Assembly: GCA_033675265.1 (NCBI GenBank)
Contig: JAUJYZ010001239.1
Coordinates: 218,524-282,523 of the forward strand
Source of the DNA: Actinostola sp. cb2023
Taxonomy: Eukaryota; Cnidaria; Anthozoa; Actiniaria; Actinostolidae
DNA length: 64,000 nt
Direction of reading: 5' to 3'
Under the pieces are notes generated by a model. The model did not search any database and was not told the DNA's origin. It saw nothing but the letters and a program-made list of their open reading frames with translations. Made by a program: the position numbers and the translations under genes. Positions 22,401 through 34,400 of the stretch are shown piece by piece; within the stretch, counting starts at the first letter, position 1, and each line of letters opens with the position of its first letter.

Positions 22401-25400
22401 GTGTTGGGTGTATAGAATATAGAATGGAGTAAGAAGTGAGTGCGAGAGTCATGTCCCCACTAGTGAGATGAGTGTTGGGTGTATAGAATATAGAATGGAG
22501 TAAGAAGTGAGTGTGAGAGTCGTGTCCCCACTAGTGAGATGAGTGTTGGGTGTATAGAATATAGAATGTAGTAAGAAGTGACAGCAATTTATTTTATTTA
22601 GCTCATACCTGATCTTGATGGTCTTTTCTTATCACAGTTACAATATGTTGACAAATAGAGCCAAGTAGGTGTTCTGTTTGAGGCTAAATATAAAAACAAA
22701 ACATTCAGTACAACATAAAATATACATGTACATCTATGTCGACTTTATCAGCATATGAAAATATTACGTTCAAAGACTAAGAGGACCAAGAGTATGAAGT
22801 TTTTTTACGGACAAAATGTTGAAAGTGTCTAATTCGATGTTATATGCAATACAACATAAATGAAGGTGCATACATCAGTTTTATACGTCAATACATCTAT
22901 GTTATACATTTATACAACGATTTCTTAGGAATAAATCTAAACTGAAGCATCTCTACAACTAAAATATGATTTCTCATACAACTAAAATATGATTTCTCAT
23001 ACAACTAAAACGTGAGGAAGTGACGTCACTCATAACCAGGCTTCCTCCAACCGGGAAAATAAAACAAAAGTGGCGTCTGGAGCAAGAATATATTCTAAGA
23101 ATATATACTTCCAGAACAGCTGAACTGCTTCCAGATCCTTCCAGACAGAAAGGTTTTTTACTGAACTTGTGAGGTTTTAAGAACACAACAGCTACATGAA
23201 AAAATTCAGCGAAAAATTAGACAGCAAAAGACACATGTTGACAAGCATGCACGTAGCGAAGTACTCGTTTATTTGACATTAATTATCAATAAATTAATCG
23301 ACACTACAAACACAATCCCTACATACCCTCTAGATCTCTGAGTGCGACATTAAAAACTGTCAATAATTTGCACAAGGACGCTTGTATAATAAATTAAAAA
23401 CAATCTGACGTCACTGAATTTTAAAACATATCACGATTTCAAACCTTTATAACACAAAATACTGAAACATCCCACTATTCACTTCATATATAATCGAAAC
23501 ATGGTCATCGATTAACTGCCAAATTTCTTGTTGGAATGATCGTAAGAACACTCAGAGTTCTTTCATATTCTTCAAGTCGACAAATGATGAAATCTGGAGA
23601 ATCATGTCCAGTTCCTTGTAGCTGTTGTGCTCTTTCAATAAACCTCACAAGTTCAGTAAAAACCTCTCTATCTGGAAGGATCTGGAAGCCATTCTTGCTA
23701 CAGATGCCATTTTGTTTTATTTTCCCGGTTGGGCCGGGAAGCCTGGTTATGAGTGACGTCACTTCCTCACGTTTTAGTTGTATGAGAAATCATACTTTAG
23801 TTGTATGAGAAATCATTGTTTAGTTGTATGATAAATCATCTTTTAGTTGTATGATAAATCATCTTTTAGTTGTATGAGAAATCATACTTTAGTTGTATGA
23901 TAAATCATTGTTTAGTTGTATGAGAAATCATCTTTTAGTTGTATGATAAATCATCTTTTAGTTGTATGAGAAATCATACTTTAGTTGTATGAGAAATCAT
24001 TGTTTAGTTGTAGAGATGCTTCAGCTTAGATTTATTCCTAAGAAATCGTTGTATAAATGTATAACATCGATGTATTGACGTATAAAACTGATGTATGCAC
24101 CTTCATTTATGTTGTATTGCATATAACATCGATTTAGACACTTTCAACATTTTGTCCGTAAAAAAACTTCATACAAGAGGTCCATCCCAGCCACCGTCTC
24201 GGACAAGATGTGCAATGGGAGCAAATGGAAAAGGTCCTCGGATAAAGTGAACAATAATTGGGCCTGGGATGATTCAACAACAATGTTGTAATAATAACAT
24301 TTGCATATTTATTTATTAGTTTAACACTTTAATTGTCGACATTTTACATACACTACATACTTTAATCTGCTAATTACCTACAATCCCATGTGTATTAAAA
24401 TGTGCCACCATGAATTCCCAAGTCTCGACCCCCTCCCTCCCCTCTTTCAATGTTGCTGTTTGGTGCAATACATCACTGACCAACATTGAGGTAGGGGACT
24501 AGGTATCATTGGTGTCTTGTTTATATTGCAGGAGATCGATCCCATGTGTATTAAAATGTGCCACCATGAATTCCCAAGTCTCGACCCCCTCCCTCCCCTC
24601 TTTCAATGTTGCTGTTTGGTGCAATACATCACTGACCAACATTGAGGTAGGGGACTAGGTATCATTGGTGTCTTGTTTATATTGCAGGAGATCGATCCCA
24701 TGTGTATTAACATGTGCCACCATGAATTCCCAAGTCTCTCCCCCCCCCCCCTCTTTCAGTGTTGCTGTTTGGTGCAAAACATAACTGACCAACATTGAGG
24801 TAGGAGACTAGGTATCATTGGTGTCTTGTTTATATTGCAGGAGATCGATCCCATTTGTATTTATGTGCCACTGTGCATGAATTCCTAAATCTCGTTCCCC
24901 CTCCCCTTTTCAATGTTTAGTTGTTGTTTGAGCTCAAAATTCAATGTATAGCCTCAGCTAGTGCAAAGCATCACTGACCAACATTGAGGTAGGGGACTAA
25001 GGATCATTGGTGTCTTGTTTATATTGCAGGACATCGATCCCATTTGTATTTATGTGCCACTGTGCATGAATTCCTAAATCTCGTTCCCCCTCCCCTTTTC
25101 AATGTTTAGTTGTTGTTTGAGCTAAAAATTCAATGTATAGCCTCAGCTAGTGCAAAGCATCAAAGACCAACATTGAGGTAGGGGATTTAGGGATCATTGG
25201 TGTCTCGTTTGTATTGCAGGAGATTGTAGGTTAATCCTGTGCTTATTGTACATAATTAGCCAGCTACCTTTTACTATCAATGTTACACGTTTTTTTTAAT
25301 CCTGTAATTCCAAATCCAGGTGCTAAATGTAAGTATTGTTGTTGTTGTTGTCGTAGTGAGGAACAAACCATAATTTCCTTGAAGCAACTGATACAGGTAG

Positions 25401-28400
25401 AAGTTGTATTACCTTTTCAAATACTTGTAATAATCGACTGATGAGAACTTTTCCTTTGCGATGAGACATCAACTGGCACAGTAAATCACCTCTAGAACGA
25501 CATACACAAATTACAGTCGTCGTCATCATAATCACCATTATCGGTATCATCCAATATCATGTTTTTCTTCCTATGACACCATCATCATTATCATCATCAT
25601 CATCATCATACAATGTATGTAATATAATCATTATAAGTACTATCAATGTAATCATCGTTTTTCTACAACGATCGTCATAACCATCAATACAAGGTTGCCA
25701 AAATAGTGATTGTACCTAGAAGATGTATCCTCTGCGTTGTTAAGCTTCAGAAGGTTTGTAAGCTTTGTTATTATTGATTGCTTCTTCTCAAGAAGATCAT
25801 TCCTAAATCAATCAATCAACCATTCCAATCAATATTTAATCAATCAGTATAAACCAGTTAGACAATCAGTTACATTTCTTACACTTCTCAGGAAGAAGTG
25901 CTATCATAATTGAAGGCCATGGAATGGAAGTGGCGTGAGGCCTAGGGCAAACCATGAGCTTAATTCAGTCGAACCTATTAATTTTGAAATTGGCTCATGG
26001 TTAGTACGACGTTTTGTGTTTGAAAAGGCATTTATGTGTTCTGGCAAAGTCGCTCCAGATTCGTAATTTCCGACTTGGCTTGAACCTATTTCAAATTTAA
26101 TTGGTTCGACATGGTTGCAGGGGCGGATTTAGGGTTGGGCGAAGGAGGTGCACGCCCCCCTTTTGGAAATTCGAATACCTTTTTTGCCCCCAAAAAGGGA
26201 GGGTCATAACTTGTTGAGCCCCTGAAAAGGGAGGGTCATGAAAAAATAGGCAGTGAAAAGGGGAGTATTTTGGTATTTTAGGCCAAGCCTAAGGGGAGGG
26301 TCAGGAAATTTCATTCCCATCGCTAGGGGAGGGTCACAACATTTTCAACTCTCAATTTAAAATATAAATATCCACACCCCCCCCCCCCCCCCCCCCTTCC
26401 CCTGTTGACAAGTCCCTTATTACCTTTCTTCTAGAGAAGCCTGCAGGTGCATGTTGTCAAAATCATCGAGCTCGAGAAGAAAGTCAAAAGCCTGCAAAGA
26501 CCAAGAAATGACAATACAATGGATATAATTATGAATTGCCATATTTCATAATAGGGGCATCAGTTTAAGGTACCAGGGAACCTTCGTGACCACTGTTCAC
26601 TTAAAGCCGCGTAGCGCTCTAACCACTCGTCCAACATACATAAAAGTATACATTTTCTTAAAGCTGAATAATTGCAGATTCTAAATATGCTTGACATTAT
26701 TTCCTATTTTGTTGTAAACAAAATTGTTATTGCACACATTTTAGAAAATTCGACCGGCCTTGTTCAAAGAGTAGCGATTTTTGATATGTTGCCTCGTTTA
26801 AAAGTTATTTGATGATTTATGTGTAAATCGCTTAAAAACACATTAATGAACTTTGACAGCAAAATATCTCCTCAACAAAAGCATTTATCGAAAATCGGAG
26901 ATACGGTTTTTTAAAACAAAGTGTGCTCATTACAATGGCACTTTCCGATTAAAAATCGATTGAATTCCCGCGTGCACGCTACTCTTTTCAAGAACAAGGC
27001 CGGTCGAATTTTCTAAAATGTGCAATAACAAAAAATATTTACAAAATAGGAAATAATCTCCAGTATATTTAGAATCTGCATTTATTCAGCTTTTTAAAAG
27101 GGTGGACTAACATATTTCGTTACTATGCAACCGCGTTGCTATGGGGTTTTACATGTCTTCAATTCTTTAGCTTTGTTGAGGATTTTTTTCTTTAATTTTG
27201 ATATTTTATAGCCTTGTTAAACATCCTACTTCTCTCTAGGGGTTTTAAATTTCGTTTTAGCAGAAATGAGCAAGCATACAATTTATGAATTGAAAGTCAT
27301 ACAATTCGCACATCCTGCTTGGGTACAACAGGAAAATCAAAACGTCTTTGCTGCATAATAATTTGTATGCCAAATGACAGAATAGAGAACTGTTTAAACA
27401 TTTTCGTAGGATTCTTTTCCGAAATCCATCAATTCAATGCTGAAAAAGAACGGTAAATTTAACAAGACTTCACTGCGCATGCGCATATTCTCGTTTTCAA
27501 AAACCTTCAAAATTTTCGAGCACGTTCACTGAGGGTTATTTTTTTCTAACCTAGAATATCAACAACGACCTAGTCAACATTGCTGAGCATGCTTTTTAAA
27601 AACTGAAGACAATATGACAAGTTATGGAATTTAATCCTTAAAAACAGCTCGAAAAACGTCCATAAAAAAATCATTTTTCATTTAAATACCAAATCCATGC
27701 TCAGTTGTCTGCTCCTTGTGTTGTAGAACAAGTGTATAATCATAGATTTACAGTATCTTATAAATCCTTGGGAAAAAAGAGCGTTTTCTATTTTGATGAC
27801 GTCATTGTGACGTAATTTGGTGACGTCATGCTCTGACAAAGCTTTCTCCCTTACAATCACTTCCTATACGTCCCTTCTCTTCTCTTTGAATTTTACGATT
27901 TTTTTGAGGTTTCAAATTTTCCTTAGCAACAGTCGAAATAAATATGTTAGTCCACCCTTAATTAAAGGGGGACTACGTAAATCGTTCAAAATTTGATTTA
28001 GCTGAAACTTCACTGAAATAATCTCAAAGACCCATACAATCACTGGTTAAATTTTTTCTCAAAAATTCCAATGGAAAGTAATACATTTTTATGAATCTCT
28101 AGAGGTGTCAGTGACGTTACTGACTCAACCCAAACTCAGCTCCATACATTTCTTTGTATTTTGTGATCAAAATATCTGAACGGTTTGTTCAGATAACAGC
28201 TCTGCACTGAAGAAAACTAGTCAAACAATCAATCCTAAGCACATATAAGGTAAGAAAACCCCTTCACACAAACGTTTAGCTTCATAGAAATAAAATGATT
28301 CAAGACATTAAACATGAAGAAATGTATGGAGCGAAGCCGTGATGATTGTTAGGGTTGAGTCAGTGACGTCACTGATACATTCATAAAAATGTATTACTTC

Positions 28401-31400
28401 CAATTGGAATTTTTGAGAGAAAAAAAAAGAGATTATTTCAGTGAAGTTTCAGCTAAATCAAACATTGAACGATTTACGTACTTGTCCCCCTATATACTAA
28501 TACATGTTGGACGAGTGGTTAGCGCGCTAAGCAGCTTTCAGTGAACAGTGGTCACGAAGGTCCCCTGGTACCTTAAAAGCACCAGCACCACGACGTTGAG
28601 AACAACGAAGTTCAAATATAAAGTGTTTCTATTGATTTCGCAATTGTTTCATTTTCCGTGTTTTAACTAAATTTGTGTCCCCTTTCATGAATGACATATT
28701 TTTGTGGTCCGGTTGATTGAAAAAAACTATCTGCACAAATAACGAACTGACGTTCTCGTTCTCTTTGCATCGTCAAACATAGGCATTTCACATTGTAGTT
28801 TAGCACAGAACGCCTGAAGATAAGAACAAATCGAGTTCATTTCATACATTCCAACAATAAGTTATAGCACTATTGTTTCTCTGACGTTGTCGGCGTCCAT
28901 TCCGTTCTCGATGCTCAAAGTCCTTAATCATGATGCGTACCTTCTCTATAAGAAACAACACCTGACGGCGGCGCCTTGCTTCCTTCGCCACTGATCCAGT
29001 TCCTTGTTTATCCTGAAAAATGCAAATAAAGAAATCAGTGAATGAATGAATAAAATGTAAACAATAATAATATAACAACTCAAACAACTACAAATCATGA
29101 CTTAACAAAATACATTAATAAAATTGGTACAAAAGATATTAAAAACGGAATGTAAATAGAAAATAGTTGCCTTGTAGTTGCCTCGGTAGCTCAGTGGGTA
29201 GAGCACCTGTCATGAAATCGGGGTGTCGTGGGTTCGAATCCCGCTCGAGGCATCTGATTTTTCCCCAAACATTTGTTCTGTCTATTCCTCATTAGTTTCC
29301 ATTTCTATACTTATCATAGTTCTTTATCAGTAAAAAAAAAACAAGTAAAAAAAAGACAAGCCTGATAGGTGGAATTCTATGTGATCATCCCATACCTGAT
29401 CAAGATCTTTATGAATGTGAGGAACTTGGACCATTTCCCTGGGATGAGCTATATGTGATGCTGATAGTTTACCTAAAGTGTCTTTGAATGCCACTAAAGA
29501 GAAATATGACGAAAATCGTTAGAAATTTAATTAAGCTAAAACTTCATTAAATAATTATTCAAGGGTCAAATAATCACTAGAAAAAAAACTTTTTTTTGAT
29601 ATTCCAGAGGGAAGTACTATATTTTTATGAATCTTTAGAGGAGTCAGTGACGCCATCTACTCAACCCAACATTCAGCTCCATACATTTCAAGTTGTAGTT
29701 TTGTGATCAAAATATCTCAATGTTTTGTTCAGATAACATCTCTGCATTGAACAAATTAACACTGGTCAGACAATCAATCCTAAGCACAAATAATGTAAGA
29801 AATCTCCTTCACCCAAACATTTAGCTTCATAGAAATAAAATAATTCAAGAAACAAAACACAAAGAAATGTATGGAGTGAAGCCATGTTGATTGTTTGGGG
29901 TTGAGTACATGTAGATGACCTCACTGACACTTCTAAAGATTCATAAAAATGTAATACTACACATTAACCAGTAATTGTATGGCTGTTTGAGATTATTTTA
30001 GTGAAGTTTCAGCTAAATTAAATTTTGAACGATTTTCGCTTACATATACTGTAAGCATCTATACATAAGCCACACCTTGTGACCCAAAATTATCCTTAAA
30101 TATCGGGGCTAATCAATAACAATAACAATAATTAATAATAATATGATGATGATGATAGTGATCATAATAATTATTATTCAAACTTCATACACTGTACTAA
30201 TTTGTGGCTTCTGATTGGCTAAAATCGATCACACGTTATCATGTGTCATCTGATGATAACGCACGACCGTGCGTCTGTCACAGTTTTACGCACGGTGCAG
30301 CGGTGTCATGGCGGCTGTTGATCCTGACAAAGACAGGTTTGACCAGCTAGCTAAAGAAGAAATAGACGAAATAATAGCAGGTGCTCAGCCTAAAACGACT
30401 GTTCGTCAAATTCATTGTGGAGTTTCAGCGATGAAAGGTAAAAAACAAACCTAATTATTATTGAAAACAAGCACTTTTTGCCGTCGGCCTCGGCTATCAG
30501 TCTGTTCTTGTTCGTTGAGTGAAGAAGCTCAGAGCTTAAAATGATGAATGAAACTTGCCTGGTTATGACTTAAAAACAAAAGATAAATGCTTTATTCGTG
30601 TTTTGTTTGTAGAATGGTTGCAATTGGAGTGGTTGTAGAGGAGATATCCAGCAGAAGCGTCGGAAGATCTAGTTAAATATATTTTTTCTTTATTTACCGT
30701 GATTAATATTATATTTTGAACATTTTACAACTGCAGTGTATTCAGTTTGAATAATAAATCGGCTATGCCTCGTGCAGTATTTGAATTCTCGTTCATTCTA
30801 CAGTCAGCGCATGCGTCTATTTGCCGGTAAAGCACTCACATCAGTCTCTAACCCTTAAATAGATAATTTTCAAATGACCTTGGAAAATTAATATAAGACA
30901 CCACACTAACAATTATTACTAATTAAAATTAATTTTACAATGTTGGAAATTAAAAACAAAATTCTCTATATAAACCTAATTTATATTGAGAAGAAGCAAA
31001 AAAAAGGGAAAATCTAACGAACAATAATTAAAAATAATTGTTTTGCTTACTTGGTTTGTATTGTCTCTCTTCTCTTTGAAATTCAGGTAAAGTCATTTTA
31101 GCAGACTGTCCCCAAAGGTTTTCAACCCCCTCCCCTTGCTTAGCTCTTTCTCTTGCACGTTTTCTTCTTATGTAAGTCTAAGGAAAAACGAAACCAAAAC
31201 AATAATTATTATTTAGCTATAAAATAATTCAATTTGGCAATGGTTTAGAACATAATAATTAAGTAGTGGAACATGTGGATATGCATGCATTGTAACATCA
31301 AGGGTTGAGTAAATAAAATAACAAACCAACACATCAATTATTATTATTATTATCATCAATAGAGGATGGAAAGGGATGTGCATAATGTAGAAAGGGATAC

Positions 31401-34400
31401 ACAAAAACTTAAAAGGAAGAAACATAAGGGGGAAGGAGAAAGGATGTGAGTAAAATTGAAAGAAAGAAGGATGGAGGTAGAGATGGAGGTACAGTGTAGG
31501 AGAGGAAGGGAGGGAAGGAGGCCAGCAAAAGGTACATGTTTCCAAACATTGTGGATAAATAAATGATTGATTGATTGATTGGAGTGAAACAGGCAAGGAG
31601 AAAGACATGCAAAGAGGAAGAATGCAAAAAAGTTAGGAATGAAGGAAGTACATGTAGAAAAAAGATAAATATGAACATCAAGTAACATTGTTACATGTAC
31701 ATTTTATTACTTATACATTGTAATTATACATCATGCAGCGATTTACACATGCATGCAGAATCACTCTTCAGCTGTGCACCTAGCAGAAGATTGTAGGGTG
31801 CCCCATGACCCATGTCTTACAAATGGAAGTCCATAAAATACAGTTAACAACAAAATTAGTTGAGTCGTTTTCGTACGAGTGGGAAACCTACCGTACGGAG
31901 TTACGGTCACGGTACGAAATCGAAGACATTGTTACAGTATTATACCAATCACAGCACGCAAAATCATCACTCAACCAATTGATCAGAATGCTTGGATACC
32001 GCACGGTCACGGCACGGTACCGTCACTGCACGGTACGAACCGTACCGTAACTACTTCCCACTCATACGAAAACGACTCTAACAAAACATTTGTGGCACCA
32101 TAAATGTATAACTACATGTAAGGCAATTTCCCAAGAAAAATACCTGGCTATGCGCTCGCCTCAAGACATATTTAGCAAATGTACAGGAACAAGCCTTTTA
32201 TCAATACCTGGAAGTAGAAGTCATCCATATCAGGATTGTTACTAGTCAATTGCAGTAACTGGATCTTGATAATCCACTCCTTTTCTCTTCTTGTCATTAA
32301 GCCGGCATATGGATCCATGTCATTGACAACAGCATCATTAAGAATACTATGAATCTTCCTTTCCAAGTCAGAAGGTTGGTATGGTGTGCCTTGATGCTGC
32401 TGGTTATTGTAACCTTCACGCTGTTGCTGGTAAGGGTAGCGATTATCAGGTTGTCTCATGTAGCGTTGGGTTGAATACCCTTGTGGTGTGGAGAACCTTG
32501 GTCGTGGTGGCGGTACATTATGATAACCACCTCTATGCATTAAATGGGCTGAGAGAAAAACATTACATGGTGTGAAAAACTAAACAATATATAATAACTA
32601 TCGGTAATTGTTGCCAGCTACAACCGAAAGCTGGAAGATATACAAATGCAAATCCTCAACTAACAATGAAAAATCATAAACTTAAGCACAAAGGTAATGC
32701 AATTGTGCATTTGTGCACATCAATTCTGTGCATGTAATACATGCAAGTGGAGTACCGTCTATCTTACCTGGGTCTGAGTGCATTGGTCACATTGATTGGT
32801 AATCTCTACAAGTGTAGTGGAGTACCAGCTATCTTACCTGGGTCTAAGTGCATTGGTTCCATTGGTAATCTCTGCAGGTGTAGTGGAGTACCATCTATCT
32901 TACCTGGGTCTGAGGGCATTGGTTCCATTGGTAATATCTGCAGGTGTAGTGGAGTACCAGCTATCTTACCTGGGTCTGAGTGCATTGGTCCCATTGGTTA
33001 TCTCTGCAGGTGTAGTGGAGTACCAGCTATCTTACCTGGGTCTAAGAGTATCATCTATCTTACCTGGGCATTGGTCCCATTGGTAATCTCTGCAGGTGTA
33101 GTGGAGTACCAGCTATCTTACCTGGGTCTGAGTTCATTGGTCCAATTGGTAATCTCTGGAGGTGTAGTGGAGTACCATCTATCTTACCTGGGTCTGAGTG
33201 CATTGGTAATCTCTACAAGTGTAGTGGAGTACCAGCTATCTTACCTGGGTCTGAGTGCATTGGTTCCATTGGTTATCTCTACAGGTGTAGTGGAGTATCA
33301 TCTATCTTACCTGGGTCTGAGTGCATTGGTCCCATTGGTAATCTCTGCAGGTGTAGTGGAGTGCCAGCTATCTTACCTGGGTCTAAGTGCATTGGTTCCA
33401 TTGCTAATCTCTGCAGGTGTAGTGGAGTACCAGCTATCTTACCTGGGTCTGAGTTCATTGGTCCAATTGGTAATCTCTGGAGGTGTAGTGGAGTACCATC
33501 TATCTTACCTGGGTCTGAGTGCATTGGTCACATTGGTAATCTCTATACAAGTGTAGTGGAGTACCAGCTATCTTACCTGGGTCTGAGTGCATTGGTTCCA
33601 TTGGTAATCTCTACAAGTGTAGTGGAGTACCAGCTATCTTACCTGGGTCTGAGTGCATTGGTCCCATTGGTAATCTCTGGAGGTGTAGTGGAGTACCATC
33701 TATCTTACCTGGGTCTGAGTGCATTGGTCACATTGGTAATCTCTACAAGTGTAGTGGAGTACCAGCTATCTTACCTGGGTCTGAGTGCATTGGTTCCATT
33801 GGTTATCTCTGCAGGTGTAGTGGAGTATCATCTATCTTACCTGGGTCTGAGTGCATTGGTCCCATTGGTAATCTCTGCAGGTGTAGTGGAGTACCAGCTA
33901 TCTTACCTGGGTCTGAGTGCATTGGTTCCATTGGTTATCTCTGCAGATGTAGTGGAGTACCAGCTATCTTACATGGGTCTAAGGGCATTGGTCCCATTGG
34001 TAATCTCTGCAGGTGTAGTGGAGTACCAGCTATCTTACCTGGGTCTAAGTGCATTGGTTCCATTGGTAATCTCTGCAGGTGTAGTGGAGTACCAGCTATC
34101 TTACCTGGGTCTGAGTTCATTGGTCCAATTGGTAATCTCTGGAGGGTAGTGGAGTACCAGCTATCTTACCTGGGTCTGAGTGCATTGGTTCCCATTGGTA
34201 ATCTCTGCAGGTGTAGTGGAGTACCAGCTATCTTACCTGGGTCTGAGTGCATTGGTCCCATTGGTAATCTCTGCAGGTGTAGTGGAGTACCAGCTATCTT
34301 ACCTGGGTCTGATGCATTGGTCCCATTGGTAATCTCTGCAGGTGTAGGAGTACCATCTATCTTACCTGGGTCTGAGTGCATTGGTCCCATTGGTAATCTC

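Larger units (their letters stand above)
26564..28577. mobile_element. Outer TIRs of a nested element cluster in intron 12
   Basis: About 75-bp inverted repeats (TTTAAGGTACCAGGGAACC...; inverse at 28503-28577). The TIR read inward contains GGACGAGTGGTTAG, which resembles a tRNA A box. Three palindromic elements lie end to end between them (26658-27097, 27098-27959, 27966-28491). Confidence 0.65.

Noticed and set aside
25714..25745. A 29-nt micro-exon starting at CTTAAC as PATL1 exon 14
   Set aside because: The upstream acceptor at 25803 gives an 87-nt exon with correct phases and much better Pat1 similarity.
28842..28940. Extension of PATL1 exon 12 to a GT at 28847
   Set aside because: The frame is open, but the Pat1 alignment (FLIEK followed by [11 protein letters not shown] from exon 13) needs the donor at 28940; the extra residues match nothing in the family.
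31213..31688. Overlapping Phe/Leu/Ser-rich minus ORFs
   Set aside because: They arise from a G/A-rich intronic stretch read in three frames; they lie in PATL1 intron 9 and have no motif.
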